Assembly: GCA_021846505.1 (NCBI GenBank)
Contig: JAJZWV010000019.1
Coordinates: 1-51,812, forward strand
DNA length: 51,812 bases
Direction of reading: 5' to 3'
Source: Bacillota bacterium
Lineage (GTDB): Bacteria > Bacillota > Sulfobacillia > Sulfobacillales > JAIMBI01
Under the pieces are notes generated by a model, which worked only from the letters and a program-made list of their open reading frames with translations, searched no databases and was not told where the DNA came from. A program made the position numbers and the translations under genes. The number at the start of each line of letters is the position of its first letter. Within the stretch, counting starts at the first letter, position 1. This document shows positions 9,471-19,659 of the stretch, one piece after another.

Positions 9471-10481
9471 CTACGACGCTCCCAAACTGCTGCTAGCGCT
9501 CGCGGACGCCGACAGTCCCAGGGCCAGGCCGCCATGGCCGTTGGCATGGCCATGGGCGTGGGCGCTCGCATGGCTGTGGGCTGCTGCTTGACTGTGGGCC
9601 TGGCCGACTTGGCCCTGTGGCGAGGCGGTGGAATGGCTTTGGGATCCGGATTGCCCACCAGCGGGCTTGCCGGCGGCGTGCTGGGAGCCGGCCGCCTTGC
9701 GCCCGGTGGCCTGGAGCAGGATCACTTGGCCCTGGCTGTTAAAGGCCGCGCGCACCAGCATGCCGGCCGCCAGCGTACTGGCGGAAGCCGCAGTCGTGCC
9801 GGTGGCCGTGCGCACGATGGCGGCAGGCGCCAGAGGCGCCGAGAATGTGGCGCCGCCCGCGTAGGACAGCTGCACCGAAGCGCTGGACCTGCCCTGATAC
9901 GTCTCCCAGGCCCTGGCGCTTTGCAGCTGGATGGCCACCACTTGGCCGCGCTTCAGCGCCGCGTGGATGCGCTCGCCGGGATACAGCATGGTGCCGGCGT
10001 ACGGCCGGCCCTGGCAAGTGACGGTGGCCCCGGCGGCCATGGTATAGGACTGCCCACCTGCCAGCGTGAGGGTGCCTGCCGACTGGACTGACGCCATCGT
10101 CTTGATGCTGTGCAGCGGGCGAACGGTGGCGCGTCTGCCAAACAGCACCACCAGCCCGCCGATGTTGGACGTGGCTTGGCTCGTGGCGGTCGCCGACGCC
10201 TTGGCGGCCACCGAGACCGGGGCCGTCAGCACGCCCTCCACCTGCGCCATGCCGGCGGCCTGGTGCATGGAGCGGGAGCTATGGCTGTTGGTGGAGGCCG
10301 GAATGCTGGAGTGCGTGGTGACCTGCACGGCGGCGCTGCCCGTGATGCTCCCAGTGAGGCTGCCGTTGGCGACGCTTTGGGCCCACACCGACAAGCCGGG
10401 AGAGGGATGGGCAAACGCCGCGGCCGGCACAGCCAGCAGCGTGGCCCCGCCCAGGATCCCGATAGTGGTTCCGAGCCTCAT
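9471..10481 (-). CDS. Secreted Ala/Ser/His-rich protein, function unknown
   Basis: I do not recognise a precise family. The 336-residue product starts with a clear signal peptide (basic MR, hydrophobic core to about residue 22, cut near AFA-HP). The middle (about 110-250) is rich in beta-type alternation and has a repeat-like unit (GTLTLAGGQSYTMAAGATV, then ...ALKRGQVVAIQL) resembling DUF5666-type domains. The C-terminal 90 residues are low complexity (Gly, Ser, Gln, Ala) with a run of spaced histidines (AHSHASAHAHGHANGHGG) that could bind metal. The start is ATG 10481 with an excellent GAAAGGAGG. It is a single gene diverging from rapZ. The role outside the cell is inferred only from the signal peptide. 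Confidence 0.8.
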   Translation of the reverse strand: MRLGTTIGILGGATLLAVPAAAFAHPSPGLSVWAQSVANGSLTGSITGSAAVQVTTHSSIPASTNSHSSRSMHQAAGMAQVEGVLTAPVSVAAKASATATSQATSNIGGLVVLFGRRATVRPLHSIKTMASVQSAGTLTLAGGQSYTMAAGATVTCQGRPYAGTMLYPGERIHAALKRGQVVAIQLQSARAWETYQGRSSASVQLSYAGGATFSAPLAPAAIVRTATGTTAASASTLAAGMLVRAAFNSQGQVILLQATGRKAAGSQHAAGKPAGGQSGSQSHSTASPQGQVGQAHSQAAAHSHASAHAHGHANGHGGLALGLSASASASSSLGAS

Positions 10482-10653
10482 TGAAACATCCTCCTTTCGG
10501 ACGCTGACTGTCCGTTGGCGGCTGGGGTGGTGAATGCACTCTGCCCATCAACCGCAGGAAATCGCTATGAAGTTCGCCCGCGGGGCGCGTTTTAGGGGGG
10601 CCCGTCGCACCGAGCGCGAGATTGGGCGATAATCAGAGTGTCGGAGGTGAGCG
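10482..10653. promoter_or_regulatory. Divergent promoter region, secreted protein / rapZ
   Basis: This 172-bp gap separates two genes reading outward. A -10-like GATAAT lies at 10628-10633, 21-26 bp before rapZ ATG, and GGAGGTGA precedes the start. No good -35 can be seen on either strand, and no operator motif is recognised. Confidence 0.3.
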
Positions 10654-11544
10654 ATGGCGCGGCTTCTCATCATCACCGGGCAGTCGGGGGCCGGCCGGAC
10701 CCTGATTCTACGGGCGTTTGAGGACTTGGGCTACTTCTGCGTGGACAATTTGCCGCCGGCCCTGCTGCTGCGGTTTGCCGACCTGGTTCGGAAAGCCCCC
10801 GAAGTCGTGGGGGCCGCCATCGTGATGGACGTGCGCGGCGGCAACTTCTTTCAGGACGCCGAGCAGGCGCTGGACGACCTGGCGGATGCCGGGCAGCCCT
10901 ATTCACTGGTGTTTCTCGAAGCGGAAGAGGCCGTCCTGATTCATCGCTACAAGGCGTCGCGCCGAGCGCACCCGCTCGGGTCGCGGACGTCGCTCACGGA
11001 CGCCATCCGCCAGGAGCGGGAGCGCCTGGAGAACTTGCGAGGCCGCGCCGACGTCGTGCTGGACACCTCGAGCCTCACGCCTCATCAGGCGCGCGACCGT
11101 GTGGCGCAGCTATTTGCGCTGGACCCGGGGGGCCTGCCGTTTCAGGTGCGGGTGGTGTCGTTTGGCTACAAGCACGGCCTGCCGATGGACGCAGACCTAG
11201 TGTTTGACGTGCGGTTCTTGCCCAATCCGCACTATGAGGCCGAGCTCAGACCCCGCACCGGTGCGGACCCGGCCGTCCAGGATTTTGTGCTCAATTGGCC
11301 GGTGACCCAGGGCACACTGGCGCGCCTGTCGGAGCTGCTGGACTTCTTGGTGCCGCTGTACCGCCACGAAGGCAAGGCGTCGCTGGCGGTGGCCATCGGG
11401 TGCACGGGCGGCCGCCACCGGTCGGTGGTGGTGGCGGATCGGCTGGCCAGCTATTTGGAGCGGCAGGGCGTGCCGGTCGAAGTGGAGCACCGCGACATCG
11501 GGACGCCCCCGGATGGGGATGACACCCTGGGGGGCCAGCCTTAG
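10654..11544 (+). CDS. rapZ: RNase adapter protein RapZ (YvcJ family)
   Basis: RapZ/YvcJ proteins are P-loop nucleotide-binding proteins. In enterobacteria RapZ senses glucosamine-6-phosphate and controls glmS mRNA; in Bacillota the role is less clear (competence, nucleotide hydrolysis). The 296-residue protein has normal length, with Walker A GQSGAGRT at 9-16 (Arg in place of the usual Lys, as also occurs in actinobacterial members), the family block FEDLGYFCVDNLP, and the C-terminal GCTGGRHRSV block of the GlcN6P-binding domain. It is the first gene of rapZ-yvcK-whiA; its TAG overlaps the GTG of yvcK by one base. Note that glmS here has its own ribozyme (41493). Confidence 0.95.
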   Translation: MARLLIITGQSGAGRTLILRAFEDLGYFCVDNLPPALLLRFADLVRKAPEVVGAAIVMDVRGGNFFQDAEQALDDLADAGQPYSLVFLEAEEAVLIHRYKASRRAHPLGSRTSLTDAIRQERERLENLRGRADVVLDTSSLTPHQARDRVAQLFALDPGGLPFQVRVVSFGYKHGLPMDADLVFDVRFLPNPHYEAELRPRTGADPAVQDFVLNWPVTQGTLARLSELLDFLVPLYRHEGKASLAVAIGCTGGRHRSVVVADRLASYLERQGVPVEVEHRDIGTPPDGDDTLGGQP

Positions 11545-12866
11545 TGTGGCGCTGGCTCGCACCAGGCCTCCGCTTGAAGCGCTACTTGGCCATGGTGGGC
11601 CTGGGACTCTTGGCAGTGGGCGCGGCCATTGCGCTGGAGTCGGGCGAAGCCACCGCGCCCTTTCGGGCCTGGACGCGTCATGGGGACCTGCTGCTGTGGG
11701 TGTTGCTTTTGGGCATCGCCATCGTGCTGGTGGGGGCGCTGCAGCTGGTGCGGTCGCTGGCGCAGGCGTTTGACGTCACGGAAGATTCGCTGGCGCGGAT
11801 GCTGCTGGTGCGGCGGCGGGGCACGCGCGGGCCCAAAGTGGTGGCGGTGGGCGGCGGCACCGGCCTGCCGGCGCTGCTCCGGGGCCTGAAGGACTACACG
11901 GCCAACCTCACCGCGATTGTCACCGTGGCGGACGACGGCGGCAGCTCGGGGCGCTTGCGCGGCGCGATGGGCATGCTGCCCCCGGGTGACCTACGCAACT
12001 GCCTGGTGGCGCTGGCGGATGCCGAGCCGCTGATGCGGGATTTGTTCCAATATCGGTTTCAGCAGGGCGAGCTGACCGGCCACAGCTTTGGCAACCTGTT
12101 TCTGGCCGCCATGCGGGAAACCACCGGCGACTTTGTCACCGCGCTGCGTGCGTCCTCACGCGTGCTGGCGGTGCGCGGCGACGTCTTTCCCGCCACGCTG
12201 GACTCCATCGAGCTGGTAGCGGAGCTGGAGGACGGATCCGTGCGCCGGGGAGAAAGTGTGATTGGCCAGAGCACCTCTCGCATCCGGCGGGTGTGGCTCG
12301 ATCCCAGCGACGCCACGCCGCCCGTGGAAGCCGTGCGCGCGATTATGGGTGCTGACCTTTTGGTGCTCGGCCCCGGGAGCCTCTACACCTCCGTGATTCC
12401 CAGCCTCTTGATTGGGCCCATCGCCGAGGCCGTTCGACAGACGCGCGCCGCCACCGTGTATGTGGCCAATGTGATGACGGAGCCCGGAGAAACCGGGGGC
12501 TACACCGCCTATGACCACTTCAAGGCGCTGGAGGACCATGTCGGCCCAGGGATTATCGACGCCGTCCTGATCAACGACGAGCCGGTGCCCGAGGCCGTGC
12601 GGGATCGATATCGGGCCAGCGGCGCCGCGCCGGTGGAGCGCGGAAGCGGCTTCCCGCGCCGGGTGCTGGTGGTGCACGCGCCGCTGCTGGAGGTGGCGGG
12701 CGTCGTGCGGCACAACTCCGACCGGGTGGCGCGCGCCACGCTGCGCCTGCTGCTGCGCCTGAAACCCGACTGGGCTCGCCGCCGGCCCTGGGAGGGTCTG
12801 ATGCTGGACCAGCGACTGCGCCAGGCACAGGAGGGGGACGCCCATGGACTGGTCCCACACGCGTGA
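11544..12866 (+). CDS. yvcK: Gluconeogenesis factor YvcK/MgfK (CofD-like)
   Basis: YvcK binds UDP-sugars and is needed for growth on gluconeogenic carbon and for cell-wall homeostasis. The 440-residue protein is longer than the ~320-residue Bacillus protein because it has an N-terminal extension with two membrane segments (about 14-32 and 49-70), so it is probably membrane anchored. The CofD-like fold begins at VVAVGGGTGLPALLRGL (GGGTG 103-107), followed by TVADDGGSSGRLR and PPGDLRNCL. It starts with GTG overlapping the rapZ stop and overlaps whiA by 23 nt, so the three genes are translationally coupled. Confidence 0.94.
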   Translation: MWRWLAPGLRLKRYLAMVGLGLLAVGAAIALESGEATAPFRAWTRHGDLLLWVLLLGIAIVLVGALQLVRSLAQAFDVTEDSLARMLLVRRRGTRGPKVVAVGGGTGLPALLRGLKDYTANLTAIVTVADDGGSSGRLRGAMGMLPPGDLRNCLVALADAEPLMRDLFQYRFQQGELTGHSFGNLFLAAMRETTGDFVTALRASSRVLAVRGDVFPATLDSIELVAELEDGSVRRGESVIGQSTSRIRRVWLDPSDATPPVEAVRAIMGADLLVLGPGSLYTSVIPSLLIGPIAEAVRQTRAATVYVANVMTEPGETGGYTAYDHFKALEDHVGPGIIDAVLINDEPVPEAVRDRYRASGAAPVERGSGFPRRVLVVHAPLLEVAGVVRHNSDRVARATLRLLLRLKPDWARRRPWEGLMLDQRLRQAQEGDAHGLVPHA

Positions 12867-13674
12867 GGTGAAGGCCGAGCTGTGCCGCGTCGCCTGGCGG
12901 CGGGCTGATGAAGCGCGCGCGGAGCTGGCCGGCTTGACCGGAACCCTGGGCGCGCCGGATGGCGCGGGACTGCTCGAGCTGACGTCGCCGGTGGTGGCCC
13001 GGCGGGTGTTTGCGCTGGCCAAGGCTGTGGGTCTGGAGCCGCAGCTGGTGTCGGATCCCGGCCGACATCGCTATACCGTGGCGGTAGCCCGCATGCCCGC
13101 GCTGCCGGCAGGGCGCGAGCCGCGGGCGCTGCTCCGCGGAGCTGTGCTGGCCCGGGGCTACGTGGCCGCCCCGGGCCGCCCGTACCACCTGGAGGTGGTG
13201 GCGCCCTCCCCGGAGTGGGCGGCCATGCTGCAGCGGGCGATGGCGCAGCTGGGGCTTGCAGCCCAAGTGGCGGTGCGGCGGCAGCGGTCGGTCGTCTACG
13301 TCAAAGACCACGAGCAGGTGGCGGCCCTGCTGGCGCACTTGGGGGCGCACCGCGCGCAGCTCAAGCTGGAGGCGCAGTCGGTGGTGCGGGCGATGAAGGG
13401 CGACGTGAACCGCCGCGTCAACGGGGAGGCCGCGAACGTCCGCCGGACCGTGGAAACCGGTGTGGCGCAGGAGCATGCGCTGCGGGCGGGACTGAGCTGG
13501 CAAAGCTGGCCGGAAGACTTTCGCCGCCTGGCCAAGCTCCGGCTGGCTCACCCGGATTGGACGCTGGAGCAGCTGGGCCGTGCGATGACGCCGCCGCTCA
13601 GCAAGCCCAGCGTGGCGTATCGGCTGCGGCGGCTGCTCACCGGAGTCCCTCCGCGGGGGCGGCGCGGCGAATGA
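12844..13674 (+). CDS. whiA: WhiA-family DNA-binding regulator
   Basis: WhiA controls sporulation septation in Streptomyces and affects division and chromosome segregation in Bacillus. The 276-residue protein has an N-terminal degenerate LAGLIDADG-like half (from MDWSHTREVKAEL) and a C-terminal helix-turn-helix (about 215-265, including LRLAHPDWTLEQLGRAM and PPLSKPSVAYRLRRL). It is about 30-40 residues shorter than typical members but keeps both halves. ATG 12844 lies inside the end of yvcK with GGAGGGGG before it. It is the last gene of its operon and converges on a pseudogene 83 bp away. Confidence 0.93.
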   Translation: MDWSHTREVKAELCRVAWRRADEARAELAGLTGTLGAPDGAGLLELTSPVVARRVFALAKAVGLEPQLVSDPGRHRYTVAVARMPALPAGREPRALLRGAVLARGYVAAPGRPYHLEVVAPSPEWAAMLQRAMAQLGLAAQVAVRRQRSVVYVKDHEQVAALLAHLGAHRAQLKLEAQSVVRAMKGDVNRRVNGEAANVRRTVETGVAQEHALRAGLSWQSWPEDFRRLAKLRLAHPDWTLEQLGRAMTPPLSKPSVAYRLRRLLTGVPPRGRRGE

Positions 13675-13757
13675 AGCCGGTGCGCACCCTCATGGCCTGC
13701 ACGGGCCTGGCGAAGATTCGGGCGGAAGGCCGCCAGATAACCGGCCAGGGGAGCACG

Positions 13758-14816
13758 TCAGAGCGGCGAGCCCCTTCGTGCTGGCCGCTCTCCTGCCTGC
13801 GCCCCTGAGGGGTGGATGGGGGAGGTGGGGATGCCCGACAGGGCGGCGGCCACCACCGTGCTGTCGGTGGGGATTTGATAAGCTGCCACCACGTTGAACT
13901 GGAGCTGCCACCAGGCTGGGCCAGGGGCTGGCCGGCTCCGTCCACATGCGGCGTGTGCGAAAAGGCTGTGTTGGAGGCGCTCGCCGCCATGATGGCCGCC
14001 GCTGGCGGACTGATGGGCGGGGCTGCGATGTCATAGCGGGTCAGGAGGCTGCTGTCAGCGGGCGATTTCCAGGCCACCGCGACACCGTTGTGGGACGTGC
14101 TTCGGAGGTCGCCTCGGTGGCCGTGGCGGCCGCCTGGCGCGGGGCGACGTCGGCGCTGTCGAACCCGATGAGGGGCGCGGACACCATGGCGGAGGTGGCG
14201 CTCACCGTCCACACGCTGGCCGACGTTTGGCCGGGCAGGATGTCGACGGGGTCGCCCCGCCTGGCTGAAGCCGCCGGAGCTGGTTGCCCGCTGCACGCGG
14301 CCCGACAGGGTGGGCAGCGTGGAGCGGCGAGGTGCCCTGGACCGGGATGGGATTGCCCGCCGGGTCGGTGTTGGCCACCGGCATCTCCACCGGGCCCGCG
14401 GGCGACACCGGAGCGGGATTGGTGGGGCTTATTGTGGCGCCGCCACACTCAATCCACGGATTGAAGGTTGCTTGGCCCGGCGCCACCGTGTAAGTGGCCG
14501 ACGTGGACGGATCATGGGGCTCTGAGATGTCGGGGAACGCCCGCATCGCCGTCCCTGCCAAGTCGGCCCTCCACTGGCCGGAGGGGCTTTCCACCCAAAA
14601 CTGATACTCGGCCGTGCCGTTCAGGTCACGGGCACTGGCCGCAAACGTCGCGGAGCCATTGGTGGGCCGAATCGGCCCGCTCAAGGGGACGTTGCCGGGC
14701 GTCACGGTCGGCGCACTGTGGGCCAAGACCGCCGCCGCCGACCCAATGGACATCCACGCCAGCGAAGACGCCCTGGTGAGACGGGTTAGCATCCTCCGGT
14801 GTCGCCGCTGGTCCAT
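13758..14816 (-). pseudogene. Frameshifted secreted protein with FWVESPSGQW-type (triple-tyrosine-like) repeat
   Basis: On the minus strand one coding track runs through several frames. It starts at ATG 14816 with an export signal (SSLAWMSIGSAAAVLAHS) and a repeat AEYQFWVESPSGQW like those of extracellular triple-tyrosine/Ig-like modules. That frame stays sensible to about 14300. A second frame carries DPVDILPGQTSASVWTVSA near 14230, a third NGVAVAWKSPADSSLLTRYD near 14040, and a fourth WWQLQFNVVAAYQIPTDST near 13890, down to a TGA at 13758. At least three frameshifts would be needed to join them. All neighbouring genes are intact, so real decay is more likely than base-call errors. The exact function is unknown; a cell-surface role is inferred. 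Confidence 0.6.
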
Positions 14817-15124
14817 CTCTTCCTATCGCCCCATTGCTGATGGCAGCTTCCTTTCGAGGATCCCCGCCGGATTCCACGATGTCTATTCACTGCCGGGGGA
14901 CAGCTGCTGCCCCCTTCGAGGCATTTGGCATGCGCCGGCAGAGATTGGTGGGCTGGTCCGCGGCTAAAACTTGAGGCCCAAAGGGGGTGCCGGCGGCGCC
15001 GTGGCTCAGTCGGAGGCGCTTTGGTGCGAGAGCCGGGCGCTTGAGCTGCGCGCGTTCGAGCACTTTTGCTGGGCCGCCGCGCAAATTGACGCCACCCGAT
15101 GCTAGCCATGGCGGCTAAGAAGAG
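14817..15124. other. Non-coding gap before the nuo operon
   Basis: No protein gene is supported on either strand. A stretch at about 15001-15063 resembles a tRNA in its T-loop letters but does not fold as one. A TTGACG at 15086-15091 is too far (33 bp) from the nuo -10 to serve as its -35. Confidence 0.4.
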
Positions 15125-15152
15125 TATAATCGGCATGTGAATGCGGGCACAA
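15125..15152 (+). promoter_or_regulatory. nuo promoter -10 with Rex operator at the start site
   Basis: A perfect TATAAT lies at 15125-15130. Five bases on, at 15136-15151, is TGTGAATGCGGGCACA. This matches the Streptomyces Rex operator as I recall it (TGTGAACGCGTTCACA) at 13 of 16 positions and keeps both TGTG/CACA arms of the Bacillota site (TTGTGAAATATTTCACAA). It covers the predicted transcription start (about 15137), a position that would block initiation. The nuo unit ends with rex itself at 30185. The motif is seen; redox repression released by high NADH is inferred from the Rex family. No clear -35 is seen. Confidence 0.6.
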
Positions 15153-15222
15153 AAGCCGTGATTGGCCAGCGCGCCTGCGTGGGAGACTGGATGGCAGCGG
15201 CGGGAGGCAGAGAGAAGAGGAT

Positions 15223-15573
15223 ATGTCCGAATACGCGGCCCTGTTGATTTACCTGCTGGTGGCGATGGTGCTGGCGGCGGGCATTTCCTTTTCCTCGCAG
15301 CGACTTGGCCCCCGGGCGCCCGGCGGATTGAAGCGCGTCACCTACGAGTCCGGCAACGTGCCCGAGATGCCGGTGACTCACTTTTCCATCCGGTTCTACC
15401 GCGTGGCCATGCTGTTTTTGGTGTTTGACGTGGCGGTGATGGCGCTCTATCCATGGGCCGCCAGCCTCCGGGCATTTCACGCCGCTGGGTTTTTCAAAGC
15501 TTTGTTCTTTTTGCTGGTGATGGCCGTGGCGTTTGCCTACGTGTGGCGGCGAGGAGGGTTCAAGTGGGACTGA
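15223..15573 (+). CDS. nuoA: NADH-quinone oxidoreductase subunit A
   Basis: NuoA is a membrane-arm subunit of respiratory complex I, located at the junction with the peripheral arm. The 116-residue protein has three hydrophobic helices. It shows the conserved loop block [12 protein letters not shown] with its glutamates, and the second-helix motif [15 protein letters not shown] with the conserved aspartate. The start is ATG 15223 after GAGAAGAGG. It is first of the 14 nuo genes, about 85 nt after the predicted transcription start, and overlaps nuoB by 10 nt. Confidence 0.95.
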   Translation: MSEYAALLIYLLVAMVLAAGISFSSQRLGPRAPGGLKRVTYESGNVPEMPVTHFSIRFYRVAMLFLVFDVAVMALYPWAASLRAFHAAGFFKALFFLLVMAVAFAYVWRRGGFKWD

Positions 15574-16097
15574 GTCGAGACTCAGAGAAAAGCGTCGAGC
15601 AGCAGGCGGCCGAGCGCGGCATCCTCACCACGACCGTGGAGAAGATGACGCACTGGGCTCAAAAGTCGTCGCTCTGGCCGGCCACGTTTGGGCTGGCCTG
15701 CTGTGCCATTGAGATGATCAACGTCACCAACTCGCGCTTTGACATCGCGCGGTTTGGGATGGAAGTGTTCCGCGCCTCGCCCCGCCAGGCTGACCTCATG
15801 ATTGTGGCCGGCCGCGTGAGCCAGAAGATGGCTCCCATTGTGCGGACGGTGTGGGAGCAGATGCCGGAGCCCAAGTGGGTGATATCGATGGGGGCCTGTG
15901 CGTCGTCTGGTGGGGTGTTTGACAACTACGCGATTGTCCAGGGCGTGGACCACGTGGTGCCGGTGGACGTGTACGTGCCCGGGTGCCCGCCCACGCCGGA
16001 CGCGCTACTGTTTGGCATTTTGAAGCTGCAGGAAAAGATTGCCCAGGGCATTCCGTCCAAGTCGCGGCAGCTGATGGCGGCGGGGGGCCTGGCATGA
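15564..16097 (+). CDS. nuoB: NADH-quinone oxidoreductase subunit B
   Basis: NuoB carries cluster N2, the [4Fe-4S] centre that passes electrons to quinone. The start is GTG 15564, set by GAGGAGGG at 15551-15558, giving 177 residues. Cluster ligands are visible: the vicinal pair Cys46-Cys47 (LACCAIEM), Cys112 (GACASSGG) and Cys141 (VPGCPPTP). It lies at the base of the peripheral arm next to NuoD. ATGA overlap with nuoC. Confidence 0.97.
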   Translation: MGLSRDSEKSVEQQAAERGILTTTVEKMTHWAQKSSLWPATFGLACCAIEMINVTNSRFDIARFGMEVFRASPRQADLMIVAGRVSQKMAPIVRTVWEQMPEPKWVISMGACASSGGVFDNYAIVQGVDHVVPVDVYVPGCPPTPDALLFGILKLQEKIAQGIPSKSRQLMAAGGLA

Positions 16098-16552
16098 TCA
16101 CCGAAGCACCCGTCTTGGAGGCGCTGGCCGCTCGGTTTCCCGGCAGCTTGGAGGTGGTGCCGGCCGTGGACCAGCCCACGGCCCACGCTCCGAAGGAGAT
16201 GCTCTTGGCGCTGATGGAATTCGCCAAAGGCAGCCTCGGCATGAGCCTCCTGATCGATGTCACGGCGGTGGACTGGTTTCCGGCGCGGCCGCGGTTCGAG
16301 CTGGTGTACCACCTGCTGAATCCCGACACCATGGAGCGCCTGCGCATCAAGACTCGGTGCCATGTCAACGAAGCGGTGCCCAGCGTGATGGGGGTGTGGC
16401 CGGGCGCGGACTGGCCGGAGCGCGAAACCTACGACCTGTTTGGCATTGCCTTTGCCGGCCGCGGCGCAGTGCACCGCATCTACATGCCAGACGACTGGGA
16501 GGGGCATCCACTGCGCAAGGACTACCCGGTCGCGGGGCCGCGGGTGGATTGA
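16094..16552 (+). CDS. nuoC: NADH-quinone oxidoreductase subunit C (30 kDa)
   Basis: NuoC is a structural subunit of the peripheral arm that packs against NuoD. The family block is clear near the C-terminus: [12 protein letters not shown] followed by [21 protein letters not shown] 16094 overlaps the nuoB stop (ATGA), giving 152 residues, so it is the minimal domain without long extensions and not the fused NuoCD form of enterobacteria. Confidence 0.95.
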   Translation: MITEAPVLEALAARFPGSLEVVPAVDQPTAHAPKEMLLALMEFAKGSLGMSLLIDVTAVDWFPARPRFELVYHLLNPDTMERLRIKTRCHVNEAVPSVMGVWPGADWPERETYDLFGIAFAGRGAVHRIYMPDDWEGHPLRKDYPVAGPRVD

Positions 16553-16587
16553 GCGATGCAGCACTCTGAAGGAAAGGGGGACGACCG

Positions 16588-17817
16588 GTGCCGGCTGAGG
16601 TGAAGACGGAAGGCGACCTGTTTGCCACGGGGCTGGAGTCGTCGCTGTCGCGCGAGAGCATGGTGATCAACTTGGGGCCCCAGCACCCGGCCACGCATGG
16701 GGTGCTCCGCGTGCGGCTCACGCTGGATGGGGAGACGGTGCTGCACGCCGAGCCGGTCATTGGATACCTGCACACCGGCTTCGAAAAGACGGCGGAGACG
16801 CACACCTACCAGCAGGCCAACACCCTGACGGACCGCATGGATTACCTGTCGCCGCTCACCAACAACCTGGCGTACGTGCTGGCCGTGGAAAAGCTTATGG
16901 GCATCGAGGTGCCCAAGCGCGCACAGTACATCCGGGTGCTGTTCAGCGAGCTGTCGCGCCTGGGCAGCCACCTGGTGTGGCTGGGCACGCATGTGATGGA
17001 CCTCGGTGCCATGAGCTTGCTGTTCTACTGCCTGCGCGAGCGCGAGCTGATTTTGGACCTGATTGAGCAAACCGCTGGGGTGCGCATGAATCCCAGCTAC
17101 TTCCGGGTGGGAGGCGTCGCCTACGATTTGCCCGCAGGCTTTCACGAAAACTGCCAGCGCTTTCTGGACGGATTTCCCCGGTGGATGCAGTCGTACAAGA
17201 ACCTGGTGCAGGGCAACCCGCTGATTGAGGACCGGCTGAAAGGAGTGGCGGTGCTCACCAAGGAGGAGGCCCTCGGCCTGTCGGCCACCGGACCCATCCT
17301 GCGGGCCTCCGGGGTCCCGATGGATCTCCGCAAGTCGGCTCCCTATTGCTTTTACGAGGAATTTGACTTTGATGTGCCGGTGCGCACCGGGGGAGACTCC
17401 TACGACCGGTTTTGGGTCCGCATGGAGGAGATGGAGCAGTCCATCCGCATCATGAGCCAGGCGCTGGCCAAAATCGAGCCGGCAGGCCCGTATACGACCA
17501 CCGACCGCAAAGTGTCGCTGCCGCCGCGGGAGGAGATTTACGGCAACATGGAGGCGCTGATTCACCAGTTTAAGTTGGTGAGTGGGGGCTTTCGCGCGCC
17601 CAAGGGTGAGGTGTACCAAGCGGTGGAGGGGCCCAAGGGCGAGATGGGATTTTATATTGTGTCCGACGGCGGCGCGCGCCCCTACCGCTGGCGCGCCCGC
17701 ACGCCGAGCTTCTACAACCTGCAGACGCTGCCGACGATGGCGCGCGGCGGCTTCGTGGCCGACGTCATTGTGGCGATTGGGACCATCGATATTGTGCTGG
17801 GGGACGTGGACAAGTGA
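16588..17817 (+). CDS. nuoD: NADH-quinone oxidoreductase subunit D (49 kDa)
   Basis: NuoD is related to the large subunit of NiFe hydrogenases and forms the quinone-binding pocket with NuoB. The 409-residue protein starts at GTG 16588 after GAAAGGGGG. The family signature NLGPQHPATHGVLR includes the histidine that contacts the quinone headgroup; the hydrogenase nickel-ligand cysteines are absent, as expected. The C-terminal region has the conserved KGEMGFYIVSDG and PSFYNLQTLP. GTGA overlap with nuoE. Confidence 0.97.
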   Translation: MPAEVKTEGDLFATGLESSLSRESMVINLGPQHPATHGVLRVRLTLDGETVLHAEPVIGYLHTGFEKTAETHTYQQANTLTDRMDYLSPLTNNLAYVLAVEKLMGIEVPKRAQYIRVLFSELSRLGSHLVWLGTHVMDLGAMSLLFYCLRERELILDLIEQTAGVRMNPSYFRVGGVAYDLPAGFHENCQRFLDGFPRWMQSYKNLVQGNPLIEDRLKGVAVLTKEEALGLSATGPILRASGVPMDLRKSAPYCFYEEFDFDVPVRTGGDSYDRFWVRMEEMEQSIRIMSQALAKIEPAGPYTTTDRKVSLPPREEIYGNMEALIHQFKLVSGGFRAPKGEVYQAVEGPKGEMGFYIVSDGGARPYRWRARTPSFYNLQTLPTMARGGFVADVIVAIGTIDIVLGDVDK

Positions 17818-18357
17818 GCAACCAGCAGTGGCCGGCCGAGTGGCGGGCGTGGGCCGAGGAAGTGCAGGCCACGTTTCCCAACGCTACTTCGTCGCTGATG
17901 CCGTTTCTGCACCGGGTGCGGAGCCAGCAGGGCTGGCTGACGCCCGAGGCGCTGGATGCGGCGGCGGAGCTTTTGGGCATGACGCGCCAGCATGTGGACT
18001 CGGTGGTGTCGTTTTACACGCTGTTTCGCACGGAGCCCACGGGGGCGCGGACGATTCACGTGTGCCGTGGCCTGTCGTGCATGATGGCGGGCGCCGACAC
18101 CCTGATGGAAAACCTGGAGCACCACCTGGGCATTGCCGAGGGGCAGACGACCAGCGACGGCGCGGTCACGCTCCTGGAGGCGGAGTGCCTGGCCGCCTGC
18201 GATTTGGCGCCCGCCTGCCAGGTCAACTTGGTGTATCGCGGGCCGGTGGCGCCCGACGCCTTTCGCGAGCTGCTGGAGATGCCAGTCGAGGAGCCCCCGG
18301 CGCTGGCTCGCCGGGCAGAACAGAGCGGCGCCCAGGGCGCCAAGGGGGTAGCGGACC

Positions 18358-18365
<8 letters not shown>
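17814..18365 (+). CDS. nuoE: NADH-quinone oxidoreductase subunit E (24 kDa, 2Fe-2S)
   Basis: NuoE is a thioredoxin-fold subunit of the NADH-oxidising module, holding cluster N1a beside NuoF. The four [2Fe-2S] ligands are Cys84, Cys89, Cys125 and Cys129 (CRGLSC and CLAAC). The protein is 183 residues, with an Ala/Gly-rich tail after about residue 155. It starts with GTG overlapping the nuoD stop and overlaps nuoF by 8 nt. Many Bacillota complex I operons lack nuoEFG, so its presence indicates a true NADH-oxidising enzyme. Confidence 0.96.

Positions 18366-19639
<1,274 letters not shown>

Positions 19640-19659
<20 letters not shown>

Noticed and set aside
15001-15063. tRNA-like stretch (GTGGCTCAGTCGG ... 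GTTCGAGC)
   Set aside because: The acceptor and T stems do not pair and no anticodon arm of proper size can be formed.
15086-15091. TTGACG as the nuo -35 element
   Set aside because: Spacing to the TATAAT is 33 bp, about twice what sigma-A-type promoters allow.
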